Positions 9,029-19,611 of a stretch of 64,000 nucleotides of DNA are shown here, piece after piece. Origin of the DNA: Botryococcus braunii (Eukaryota > Chlorophyta > Trebouxiophyceae); assembly GCA_002005505.1 (NCBI GenBank), contig KV908490.1:62001-126000 (forward strand), given 5' to 3'. Position numbers and translations under genes: made by a program. How positions within the stretch are numbered: the stretch's first letter is position 1; each line of letters starts with the position of its first letter. The notes beneath the pieces were generated by a model. It was not told the origin of the DNA. It did no database searches and saw only the letters and a program-made list of their open reading frames with translations.

Positions 9029-10605
9029 GTTTAGTTAGGTACATAATATGGGACCTTTAGTTTATTGTCTAGGACACATCATACGTATCGGATTACCAAT
9101 TAGGGACCTTTTGGAATGGGAAGTTTTGAGGGACTCGACTTTTATCGAGTCCCTTGGGCGCCAAACACGGTCAGGTATTTAATTGCTGGAGGCGACAGCC
9201 TCAGCATTCGTTTGGTTGGCCGAATCCTGAGCCACGGACTGGAAGTCCTGTCTGTTTGATGCAAATTGAAGCTTGCTCTTGCATATTTGATTTGTCTTTG
9301 AGACAGTTGTACTTGTTTTTTGGTTGCCGCAACATAAGGCGCTCGTGTCGAACCTGTATCAGTCGCGCCAAAGGGTACGTTGTCATTCTGACAAAGGATA
9401 GAATAGCATTATGTATTTGATTTACACCGTATTTGCAATTTTGCTCATTGCTCTGTCTAAATTGTAATGCTTGGGGCAATACGTGTGTCGAGGTCTGACT
9501 TACGAAAACTCTACAGTGCATTGACAAATCCTTTGCGGACTTACAGGTATTGAATGTAGTTGCGATTTAATGAGATAACTCCTATGTGGTTAGATATTTT
9601 GTTGACTATCGCAAAGCTGTGCTGTTTGGTCGTCAAGGGAACGAGTGTGCCGGACTCAGGTCCGGCACATAACCAATCTGAGACGATGCTGTGAAACCAG
9701 CTGATGTGAGAAGCAATTTATCCGTCTATGAGAATGTGCCAGTAGGGCAAGAAGTAATGATGTCCCATGTAAGCATTCGTTTGGTTGGCCGAATCCTGAG
9801 CCACGGACTGGAAATCATGTCTGTTTGATGCAAATTGAAGCTTGCTCTTGCATATTTGATTTGTCTTTGAGACAGTCGTACTTGTTTTTTGGTTGCCGCA
9901 ACAGAAGGCGCTCCTGTCGAACCCGTATCAGTCGCGCCAAAGGGTACGTTGTTATTCTGACAGAGGATAGAATAGCATTATGTATTTGATTTACACCGTA
10001 TTTGCAATGTTGCTCATTGCTCTGTCTAATTCGTAATGCGTGGGGCAATAGGTGTGTCGAGGTCTGACTTACGAAACCTCTATAGTGCATTGACAAATCC
10101 TTTGCGGACTTACAGGTATTAAATGTAGTTGCGATTTAATGAGATAATTCCTATGTGGTTAGATATTTTGTTCACTCTCGCAAAGCTGTGCTGTTTGGTC
10201 GTCAAGGGAACGATTGTGCCGGACTCAGGTCCGGCACAGATCGTATCTAAGACGATGCTGTGAAACCAATTGATGTGAGAAGCAATTCATCAGTATATGA
10301 CAATGTGCCAGTAGGGCAAGCAGTAATGATGTCCCATGTAATCATTCGTTTGGTTGGCCGAATCCTGAGCCACGGACTGGAAGTCTTGTCTGTTTGATGC
10401 AAATTGAAGCTTGCTCTTGCATATTTGATTTGTCTTTGAGACAGTCGTACTTGTTTTTTGGTTGCCGCAACAGAAGGCGCTCCGGTCGAACCTGTATCAG
10501 TCGCGCTAAAGGGTGTGTCGAGGTCTGACTTACGAAACCTCTACAGTGCATTGACAAATCCTTTTGCGGACTTACAGGTGTTCTCTCTGCCCATAACCTA
10601 TCACA
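9029..10605 (+). repeat. Second copia-B LTR, 5'-truncated, with three leader units
   Basis: It begins in the middle of the LTR (GTTTAGTTAGG, equivalent to about position 901), because the element ending at 9028 is inserted here, and ends ...CTATCACA. It holds three leader units in tandem. Two contain the intron (exons 9205-9374 and 9483-9546 in unit 1; unit 2 from 9774). The third is intronless (exons 10343-10512 and 10513-10577). Some splice sites are mutated: AATAC instead of AATAG at 9482 and CATGTAAT at about 10342. Confidence 0.85.
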
Positions 10606-11383
10606 GCCCGCAACAATGCCCATAGAGTGCTCCTTTGAACTGTGCTAGCTCAGTGGGGAGACAATCCACAATAGCATTATTTACATCTTCGGGGTCAATG
10701 GAGTGGGAGTTGTCGAGGAGGTTCTGGAAAAGTATTAATGGTTTCATGACAAATGTCTAGAACGTCTCCTCCCTGGTCAGCGTGCTCTGTTTTGAGTGTA
10801 TGTAGCCACTGGCGGTTAACAGACTTGTTGTGTCCTCTAGTGAACTTATTGGCTATGTATAACAGGGCATCAAAGGCAGAGGGCTTCATTGTCAACATAG
10901 GACTCCACTCCACTGGGACACTGCCAGTGATCAGCATCATGGCAGCAGCATTTGCTCTCGTGAGTAGAAGGGGTTTATGAAAGGCCTCCGTGCACTCCTT
11001 GTGGATAGCTGCAGTTGTCAGATCATAAAGCCAGGACTTGAAATTCCACCTATCCTTCAATAAGGGATGGGCTACCTTAACATTTGTTGTTGATGGCTTT
11101 GTTGTGTCCTCGTGCAGTAAGGCTGTCAGTATCGAAACCACTGGGAGTGCTGTCTTCTCCTGTTTTGCGGATTGACCACCCAGACTTACAGGAGGCTGTT
11201 GGTTCATTCTGCTGGTCCATTGGAGATGATTCCGCAGACTGGGTCATTGTGTGAAAGGTTTTGGGTTTCTGCAAGTCTGGGTCACTTTGCAGATATGAAT
11301 CGTTCTGGATATGACGTGCAGCAGGTATTCAAGGCGGACTCCTCGTACTCTGCAACCTTGGCTTCGGCGTAGCTCGATGGGCA
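10606..11383 (-). pseudogene. Copia-B gag fragment and leader
   Basis: The minus strand reads from the primer-binding site through a 120-bp leader into gag. The ORF at 10695-11207 encodes a gag segment with HPLLKDRWNFKSWLYDLTTAAI and LYIANKFTRGHNKSVNRQWL, nearly the same as the plus-strand copy at 52549-53103. It breaks off at 10606 where the plus-strand LTR ends. The leader segment at about 11255-11275 preserves the uninterrupted GCAGAAACCC target sequence into which copia-A inserted in the other B copy. Confidence 0.88.
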
Positions 11384-11398
11384 GGTGGGCCCATAACC
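11384..11398 (-). other. Copia-B primer-binding site
   Basis: Reads GGTTATGGGCCCACC on the minus strand, immediately after the LTR end. As recalled, this pairs with the anticodon arm of plant initiator tRNA-Met, which implies half-tRNA priming. Confidence 0.8.
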
Positions 11399-12425
11399 TG
11401 TGAAAGGTTATGGGTAGAGAGAACACCTGTAAGTCCGCAAAGGATTTGTCAATGCACTGTAGAGGTTTCGTAAGTCAGACCTCGACACACCCTTTGGCGC
11501 GACTGATACAGGTTCGACAGGAGCGCCTCCTGTTGCGGCAACCAAAAAACAAGTTTGACTGTCTAAATGACAAATCAAATATGCAAGAGCAAGCTTCAAC
11601 TTGCATCAAACAGACAGGACTTCCAGCCCGTGGCTCAGGATTCGGCCAACCAAACGAATCATTACATGGGACATCATTACTTCTTGCCCTACTGGCACAT
11701 TCTCATAGACGGATAAATTGCTTCCCACATCAGCTGGTTTCACAGCATCGTCTCAGATATGTTCTGTGCCGGACCTGAGTCCGGCACACTCGTTCCCTTG
11801 ACGACCAAACAGCACAGCTTTGCGATAGTCAACAAAATATCTAACCACATAGGAGTTATCTCATTAAATCGCAACTACATTCAATACCTGTAAGTCCGCA
11901 AAGGATTTGTCAATGCACTGTAGAGTTTTCGTAAGTCAGACCTCGACACACCTATTGCCCCAAGCATTACGATTTAGACAGAGCAATGAGCAACATTGCA
12001 AATACGGTGTAAATCAAATACATAATGCTATTCTATCCCCTGTCATAATGACAACGTACTTTGGCGCGACTGATACAGGTTCGACAGGAGCGCCTTCTGT
12101 TGCGGCAACCAAAAAACAAGTACGACTGTCTCAAAGACAAATCCAATATGCAAGAGCAAGCTTCAATTTGCATCAAACAGACAGGACTTCCAGTCCGTGG
12201 CTCAGGATTCGGCCAACCAAACGAATGCTGAGGCTGTCACCTCCAGCAATTAAATACCTCACCGTGTTTGGCGCCCAAGGGACTCGATAAAAGTCGAGTC
12301 ACTCAAAACTTCCCACTCCAAAAGGTCCCTAATTGGTAATCCAATACGTACGATGTGTATTAGACAATAAACTAAAGGTCCCATATTATGTACCTAACTA
12401 AACACACTGATGTGGCTGCCTAAGA
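11399..12425 (-). repeat. Minus-strand copia-B 5' LTR, proximal part
   Basis: Reading on the minus strand it ends ...TTTCACA at 11399. It contains both an intronless leader copy (near 11428-11660) and an intron-containing copy (near 11890-12230). It stops at 12425, and the missing distal part lies at 19854-20202, so a 7.4-kb insertion splits it. Confidence 0.88.
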
Positions 12426-13833
12426 TCTTCATTCTTTCCTTGTATCGCATCGTTTCTTCCCTTCCTTCCAACACCTTTAGGCTTCATCGCCTGGCTTGCT
12501 ATCGCTACTTGCTTAGATTCATGTTCCTCTCTTGTCTACCACGCTTACTTGCTGAGCACTTATGAAATTGCTGTAACTTCATGCAGGCAGAAGTGATTTT
12601 CTTATTTGTACGTCTCATCCTTTATGCATTCGGTAAATGGCCTTCACATATTTTAAACCACGCTGACCTGCTTCTTGTTGCACGCCCCCCCCCCCCTTCC
12701 CAAACAACACATGTATCCATATCATTGCTCACTGTCAATTGGGGGCCAGCAGGGAAGGCAGCAAGGGGGATGCGTTGATGCCTTTTGCAGCAATGGAGCA
12801 ATGACTGCATGGCCTATATTTATCCAGTAAAGACTAGTTACGACTGCAGCAAAGATGTAGCAGTTATGCAATTGCTTGACATATCGATAGGCCAATACAT
12901 AGTGGACGCGTCTGAGGCTTTGCTATGGCAAGCACTATATACTTGGCCACCTTGGTTTGCTGCGTCTGAAGACTTGTTTCACAAACTTGGCAAGGGCATA
13001 TTTATGCAGTGCTGACAGGTGCAGACATATACAGTTGATGGCAACATAAACACAAGTCGTACATATTGAGTTGTGCAGCAGTTGAAAGACAAATGATGTT
13101 TAGCACTGCCAAGTCAGGCATGTGTTTCAGAACATGTAAGTCTATCCCTTGTAGGATATTGCCATATTGCATGTGCTATAGCCTTTTATAGAATGTTAGA
13201 CTACATGTATTTGAAAACATGTCCAAATGGACATTCGGAAGGTCGCAACTTCGAGGACTTCCACGGGCATTGTCTGCGAATAGCGCAAGGTACTGGCGTG
13301 CCACGAGATTCAGGACATATAGGACCTTGTGTTTGCAGCATGTAAACCAAATGTAACCTTTATGGGGGTCCCGAGTGCTGCCTGAATGTTGGCGAGTATC
13401 GCGAGGTCGACCAGATGCCGGTGCCAAGAACTGCGGATGTATTATGTAACAATAAAGAATCCCCCTTGGCCCCGATAGTATACCAATATACACGCATGAT
13501 ATAACGCAAGAATTCTGAAATACACACCTGCTGTGCATATGCGAGCAATTGTTTCGTACGTGAAAACCGCTGAATAACGTCCAATACAGTCTCAAAGGGC
13601 TGAAAAGCATGGTCATGGGCTGTAGAGGCTTGAGGTATTCCGACAAATTTGGACGTTTTCCGGACATTAGACCACTGTTTGGCCTTTTTGGGGTGTTTTT
13701 GCTGTTAGATTATTTGGGATATTTTTGTAGAAATGAGACTTGTACACATACGTGTACTTGTACCTGCGATATTACAATTGGTTGTGGTCCCATAAATTCC
13801 TATTTCTATAGATATTACTCCCCCTGATATCAT
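12426..13833. other. Unassigned sequence inside the 7.4-kb insertion
   Basis: Only short, unconvincing frames. A 163-codon minus-strand frame (13176-13667) has no recognised motif and no supporting splice signals. A short C run occurs near 12685-12698. Nothing else is supported. Confidence 0.5.
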
Positions 13834-14098
13834 ATTCCTATAGATTTTAGTGACCCTGATATCCCACTGCTATAGATTATAGTGACCCTGATATCCCACT
13901 GCTATAGATTATAGTGACCCTAATATCCCACTGCTATAGATTTTAATGACCCTGATATCCCACTGCTATAGATTTTAGTGACCCTGATATTCCACTGCTA
14001 TAGATTTTAGTGACCCTGATATCCCACTGCTATAGATTTTAGTGACCCTGATATCCCACTGCTATAGATTTTAGTGACCCTGATATCCCACTGCTATG
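13834..14098. repeat. 32-bp minisatellite
   Basis: About eight copies of a 32-bp unit built on CTATAGATTTTAGTGACCCT followed by GATATCCCACTG, with few substitutions. The flanking sequence to about 14200 holds degenerate half units. Confidence 0.92.
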
Positions 14099-15087
14099 AC
14101 ACTTATCCTACACCTATAGTTAAATATCCACCCTGATATCCTTCTGCTACTTTACATAACAAACTGCTACAACTAAAATGCCATTATTCTACTTTTTAAC
14201 TCTCCTAATATAAATCAAACCACTCCTGCTTGGGGACTAATCCATAGCCCTGAATTGGGCAACAAACGAAAGCCAAACGTGACAAAAAGATGGGGAAATG
14301 TCCACAACAATCTACTAAAAGCCAAACCTGACAAGAAGATGGGGAAGTGTCCCCAAAAATTCTTCTCACATTCAGACCCAAATAATCAATGTGAGAAAAA
14401 CATCCACAACTAATATGTATGAAATGAAACTATTGCCTTGAATAACCTCTTTGCAAACGTCGAAGTGAAAGAGGAAGAACTACGGTGGTAGAAATTGCCT
14501 CACCAGGGAGACATACCCCTTCCAACAATCAGTGATCTTGCTAATAATTGCCAACCTATCAGCTGCATTTACACCGTGTTGAAACCGTTACTCTGATGAT
14601 ACATTTAGCAAAAATTGACCAGCTCCCGCGTGCTGGTTGTCCAAAACCAATCTCTCAGCGGTGTGTTGTTGCTGCAATTGGCTGTTTCTCAAAACTGCTT
14701 GGAAGCGGTACCGATTACCGTTTGCCACGCAGTCCCCCAACAACTACATGGATTTTCGCATTGTTGTAGTACTTCGAATCTGGGGATTCCAGCAAAGCCA
14801 ACGTCCTTCTCAGCACACACCAGACCAACAAAATCATCTATGCTGTAACACGGAATCCCATGATAATTAACTCTGTCCTGCATTTCAAGCACTTTGCAGG
14901 ATTGCGTCCGTGAAACAGAATGACAACATCAATACAAACAGCACAACTCAAAAACCATTAGGGTCCTTTCCACTTCATTCCACAGTTGACCATCAAAAGA
15001 CCCTTGCAACGCAGAGGATACACTTGCAACGCAGTTGACCATCAAAAGACCCTTGCAACGCATGCGAGCGCGTGTGTGCGCGCGCGC

Positions 15088-15098
<11 letters not shown>
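14099..15098. other. AT-rich noncoding stretch
   Basis: No supported gene. A short local duplication (GCCAAACGTGACAAAAAGAT and a variant) occurs near 14270-14350, and another (GTTGACCATCAAAAGACCC) near 14984-15056. Confidence 0.5.

Positions 15099-15169
<71 letters not shown>
15099..15169. repeat. (AC)n microsatellite
   Basis: About 35 uninterrupted AC dinucleotides, preceded by an alternating CG/TG tract (15069-15098), a combination prone to Z-DNA. Confidence 0.95.
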
Positions 15170-15171
<2 letters not shown>

Positions 15172-15381
15172 CTAAAGAAAAGAAAAGGGGAAGGACTTAC
15201 TTCTGAGATATGTATGGCCTCAAAATTTAGGAAGTCGTTCAACTCGTCTTCCCTCAATCATCAGTTCCCACCAAAGTTCATCAACCATAACTAAACCAAG
15301 TTTCATCAGAATCAAAAGATTGCTGCATACGTAGTGAATCAAGAATAACTAACAACCTGAAGCAGATGAAGCATTTTTACC

Positions 15382-15441
15382 TGGAGGTCCATGAGCTCGG
15401 GATCAACAAGGGACGCCTTGCAAAGAGCGTTGACATCAACC
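15382..15441 (-). other. Exon-like 60-bp segment
   Basis: On the minus strand a 60-bp open segment (VDVNALCKASLVDPELMDLQ) is bounded by GCTGCAG before it and GTAAAAATG after it, a plausible splice acceptor and donor. It could be an exon of a captured gene fragment. The product is not recognised. Confidence 0.35.
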
Positions 15442-15581
15442 TGCAGCAAATTGTACCAGGCTGTCAAGGGTGAATATGTTTCAAATAACAGAACTTTACA
15501 TAAAAAAGAAAGACATACATTGTTCCTGCTCATTTACATTATATCCGTTTGACTGTGATAATAAAGGCAAATATTTGAAGG

Positions 15582-16735
15582 TTAGCAGCAGCGACAGCAC
15601 AAAGGATTACTATCTGCAAACAAGCAACGATGCAAGCAGACCAGGAAATCATGAGGGCTGCAAACTCACGAATAGCATATGTACCTGCTGGCCGGCAACA
15701 TGCAACATCTGCCGTAAAGGTTGCTGATGTCCACTGCCAGACTCCTGCAGTAAGAGCAAAAACACTTCAAGGAGGAGCTCTGCACGCCTGGATTTCAAGG
15801 TCGAATGCAAAAAACAAGCAGCAGCAGCGACAGCACAAAGGATTAACTATCTGCAAGCAAAGATTCAGCGATGCGAGCCAGGCTGGAAATCGTGAGGGCT
15901 CCAAAAATCAAGCACAGCGTGTACCTGCTGCCCGGGGACATGAGACATCTGCTGAAAAGGTTACTGATGTCAACTGCCAGCCTCCTGCAGCAACAGCAGA
16001 AACACTTCAAAGAGAAGCTCTGCACGCCTGGCAGTCAAGATCGAATGCAAAAAACAAGTAGCAGCAGCGACAACACAAAGGATTACTTTCTGCAAGAACA
16101 AAAGCAGCGATGCAAGAAAAGCAGCAAATCATGAAGGCTCCAAAAGCCAAGAACAGCGTGTACCTGCTGGCTGGCGACGTGCGACATCTGCTGACAAGTT
16201 TGTTGATATCCACTGCAAGACTCCTGCAGCAAGAGCAGAAACACTTCAAGGAGGAGCTCTGCACGCCTGAATTTCAAGGTCGAATGCAGGAAACAAGCAG
16301 CAGCAGCGACATTTAAAAGGATTACTTTCTGCAAGCAAAGAAGCAGCGATGCAAGCAAAGCAGGAAATCAGGAGGGCTGCAATTCACGAACAGCATATGT
16401 ACCTGCTGGCCGGCAACGTGCGACATGTGCCGTAAAGGGCTGCTGATGTCCACTGCCAGAATCCTGCAGCAATAGCAGAAACACTTCAAGGAGGAGCTCT
16501 GCACGCCTGGATTTCAAGGTCGAATGCAAAAAACAAGCAGCAGCAGCGACAGCACAAAGGATCAACTATCTGCAAGAACAGAAGTAGCGATGCAAGAATA
16601 GCAGGAAATCATGAAGGTTCCAAAAGTCAAGAACAGCGTGTACCTGCCGGCCGGCGACGTGCGACATCTGCTGACAAGTTTGCTGATATCCCCTGCAAGA
16701 CTCCTGCAGCAAGAGAAGAAACATTTTAAGCCTAG
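15582..16735. repeat. 239-bp tandem repeat, about 4.8 copies
   Basis: Unit starts GCAGCAGCGACAGCACAAAG at 15582, 15822, 16061, 16300 and 16538. On the minus strand each unit has an exon-like core between CTGCAG and GTACA (for example a 60-bp ESGSGHQQ... segment), but frame and stops vary between units. This looks like amplification of an exon plus intron rather than a satellite of random sequence. Confidence 0.9.
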
Positions 16736-16785
16736 AATCTACGTGTTGAAAGAAAGTGACAAGCTAGGGGACGCAGTAAAGTTAC

Positions 16786-16948
16786 CTGCCACGAATCGGT
16801 GCAATCAGATCTGAAACGGATATAGATTGCCGGCTCCTGCCACTCCATCCCTTTTCTCCTTGTTCCGAAAAAGATTCACTTTCAAATGCGCATTTACAAA
16901 GAGCATCTTCCAGGAAAGTTTGGCACAGAGGAACGGCCAAACAGTGGC
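16786..16948 (-). other. Exon-like 163-bp segment
   Basis: On the minus strand an open frame (GHCLAVPLCQTFLEDALCKC...SVSDLIAPIRG) sits between AAAGATTTAG and CAG/GTAACT, so it has plausible acceptor and donor sites. It lies upstream (in minus sense) of the exon-like repeats and of the 15382-15441 segment, all in the same orientation. Together they suggest a captured gene fragment inside a CACTA element. The protein is not recognised. Confidence 0.4.
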
Positions 16949-17026
16949 CTAAATCTTTTAGACCACCGCTATATGGGGATCTGGGGTGGTACTCGCGGAA
17001 TAATTCCACCGCTTCTCGGTACCAGG

Positions 17027-17797
17027 CACCCCCCCAAATAAGTTATTCCCACCCTGACCGTCAATTGGCGTAATTCGTGTGGCATTTCGCAAGGAAATTA
17101 ATATCGGCTCTGAAACTCCAGCACGTGATAGTACATCAGTACACGTGACTGCCATGCCAGCATAAACTCTTCCCGGTCCGCCCTTAAAGACGGTGCCACG
17201 TCGCCTTAGAGAACCCCCTGCAGTACAAACCTCGCGGAAGCAAACAGGGCCTTCGAAACAAGACGCCGCAGCGTCCTGAGCATGAAAGCTTCTTACGATT
17301 AAACTTGAGGTTAAGTATTAATACTGTTAAAGATTGTTGTCACGAAGTTTGGCGTTATTCGGTGCTGTGGGGGCTCCGTTGTAGCGGACATGACGAGATC
17401 GAGGTTAAGGAGCCATGCGCTCGGCAGTTTTTGAGAACAAAAGGGCTTTGTTCCTTCTCTCTAGGGCCCAGCTGACCAAAAGAGGAGAGTTTTGGGTGGA
17501 CTCGTGGGGGACTTGAGGTCTGCATGGGGCCCCAATCGGAAGCCGGGATTCGGTGTTGCCTAGGAAAAAAGAGGCAAGAGATGGGATGGGTCCCGCCGTT
17601 AAGGCCGGATTTTCTGGTTTTTGTCAAAAATGATATTTCGATGCTACTACTGCTATAGGAATGAACCAAACTCTGTTTTTACGGACATAAGTTGCAAGCA
17701 CGAAAGGGACCATTTAATGCCTTCAGTGGCAGGAAAAGGCGAATCCCTGACAAGCAGTGCCCAAATTACGGGTGGGAATAACTTATTTGGGGGGGTG
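17027..17797. mobile_element. CACCCC-ended DNA element, copy 1
   Basis: 771 bp with about 27-bp terminal inverted repeats (CACCCCCCCAAATAAGTTAT ... ATAACTTATTTGGGGGGGTG). It is nearly identical to copy 2. A 104-codon minus-strand frame is conserved in both copies, but this is expected from the sequence identity and is not evidence of coding. Confidence 0.88.
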
Positions 17798-18724
17798 AAG
17801 TATGGTGGGCCAATAGCGTCGGGTGTGGCGCATGACATGAATTGAGGGGAGGTTTTGCGAACTCGTGACTTACCCTTTGAGATGCGGGTATTATGCTGGC
17901 TACACTGGCGTCAAATAGTTTCATATTGGAGCGGGTTTAAATCAAAATTCATTCTGGGGCCTTATGTAAACCATTTTAAAGATAAATTGTAGCCTTTCTG
18001 TTGTGGCGCTAGCACTTTGTATTCATGAAGCCTTATCATCCTACGCCCGCTAGTAGTGATGAATGGCTTAACAAGAGACATCCCTCCTCCTTTGCTTATA
18101 ACCAGATGTCAAGGGCCTGAAGATTGCTGCTGTCCAGCCTAGATGCCTCCAAATGTTGCGCGCCAGGACTGAACCACCACAGCATGCCCACGTGTGTCTG
18201 TAGTTTCTTGGCTGGCATTGTGCCACGGGTGAGGAGAATTGACATGCTTTCCTTCTATGTTTGCAGCACATCCACAAGCTCTCTTAAAAGGGAAGTTTGG
18301 GTATGAGACACCTGGTCAGTGCCTGAAGTAATGGGATAGAGAATCGACAACCGATGGCTAGTTGCCACAACTGCCGTCCTCACCTTTGTTAAACATGTGC
18401 ACCACTTGCCGCACCAACGCATGCTATGTGATTTGATGTGATAGAAAGTTTCAACATTACCCAATGCTCCTAGAAGTGTAGCCCCTTCGGCTCTCCGCCA
18501 CCTGATCTGCCAGGTGCTGAACGGGTTGTTGCGAGCCGAGAAGCGTAGCGCGTCGGGCCGTACGTGCTGCGAGGCCCGCTTGTCCACCACATGAGGGTGC
18601 CATCAGGCACGTGCAGCCTACTACACAAGCATGTGCTAAGGTCACAACACCTCATGCTGTCACGCCTCGTTAGCCCATGTTGCACCCCCATACCCCACGT
18701 GGCATTAGCGACCCTTGAGCACTT
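17798..18724. other. Middle segment between the two CACCCC copies
   Basis: 927 bp without recognised motifs; only short overlapping frames are seen. Its ends (AAGTATGG... and ...GAGCACTT) are weakly inverted relative to each other. Confidence 0.5.
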
Positions 18725-19494
18725 CACCCCCCCAAATAAGTTATTCCCACCCTGACCGTCAATTGGCGTAATTCGTGTGGCATTTCGCAAGGAAATTAAT
18801 ATCGGCTCTGAAACTCCAGCACGTGATAGTACATCAGTACACGTGACTGCCATGCCAGCATAAACTCTTCCCGGTCCGCCCTTAAAGACGGTGCCACGTC
18901 GCCTTAGAGAACCCCCTGCAGTACAAACCTCGCGGAAGCAAACAGGGCCTTCGAAACAAGACGCCGCAGCGTCCTGAGCATGAAAGCTTCTTACGATTAA
19001 ACTTGAGGTTAAGTATTAATACTGTTAAAGATTGTTGTCACGAAGTTTGGCGTTATTCGGTGCTGTGGGGGCTCCGTTGTAGCGGACATGACGAGATCGA
19101 GGTTAAGGAGCCATGCGCTCGGCAGTTTTTGAGAACAAAAGGGCTTTGTTCCTTCTCTCTAGGGCCCAGCTGACCAAAAGAGGAGAGTTTTGGGTGGACT
19201 CGTGGGGGACTTGAGGTCTGCATGGGGCCCCAATCGGAAGCCGGGATTCGGTGTTGCCTAGGAAAAAAGAGGCAAGAGATGGGATGGGTCCCGCCGTTAA
19301 GGCCGGATTTTCTGGTTTTTGTCAAAAATGATATTTCGATGCTACTACTGCTATAGGAATGAACCAAACTCTGGTTTTACGGACATAAGTTGCAAGCACG
19401 AAAGGGACCATTTAATGCCTTCAGTGGCAGGAAAAGGCGAATCCCTGACAAGCAGTGCCCAAATTACGGGTGGGAATAACTTATTTGGGGGGTG
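18725..19494. mobile_element. CACCCC-ended DNA element, copy 2
   Basis: 770 bp, the same family and orientation as copy 1 with only a few differences (for example a T to G near 19374 and the C/G run lengths at the ends). Confidence 0.88.
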
Positions 19495-19611
19495 AGGGGA
19501 TTTTTCGAAAACCCGAGGCGAAGCCGAGGGTTTTCGAAAAATCCCCTGGTACCTCGAAGCGGTGGAATTATTCCGCTTGTACCACCCCGATCCCCATATA
19601 GCGGTGGTCTA

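Larger units (their letters stand above)
17027..19494. mobile_element. Composite of two CACCCC-ended elements
   Basis: Outer flanks are AGG on both sides (17024-17026 and 19495-19497), a 3-bp target duplication for the whole block. It consists of element copy 1 (17027-17797), a 927-bp middle (17798-18724) and copy 2 (18725-19494) in the same orientation. The inner flanks are AAG and CTT. So the pair seems to have moved as one unit, or arose by duplication after insertion. No transposase ORF is present. Confidence 0.75.
16961..19611. mobile_element. Foldback MITE with TA target, split by an insertion
   Basis: The left arm (GACCACCGCTATATGGGGAT..., 16961-17026) and right arm (to 19611) are inverted copies. 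The centre is a hairpin, GGGGATTTTTCGAAAACCC and its complement, around 19497-19545. The outer flank is TA on both sides, as in Tc1/mariner-derived MITEs. It is interrupted after CCAGG at 17026 by the CACCCC composite. Without that insertion it would be roughly 180 bp and nearly a perfect palindrome. Confidence 0.75.

Noticed and set aside
11384..11398. tRNA-like sequence (GGGCCCATAACC)
   Set aside because: Only the 15-bp anticodon-arm complement is present at each LTR border; no tRNA gene structure surrounds it.
13176..13667. 163-codon minus-strand ORF as a host gene
   Set aside because: No recognisable domain, no splice support, and biased composition; it lies in a repeat-rich insertion.
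13834..14098. Regularly spaced repeat, possibly a CRISPR array
   Set aside because: The units are contiguous 32-bp copies without unique spacers, in a eukaryotic transposon; this is a minisatellite.
14929..15294. Cys/Val- and His/Thr-repeat ORFs
   Set aside because: They are translations of the (AC)n microsatellite.
17355..17669. 104-codon ORF conserved at 17355 and 19053
   Set aside because: The two copies belong to nearly identical DNA elements, so identity of the frame is expected without coding.
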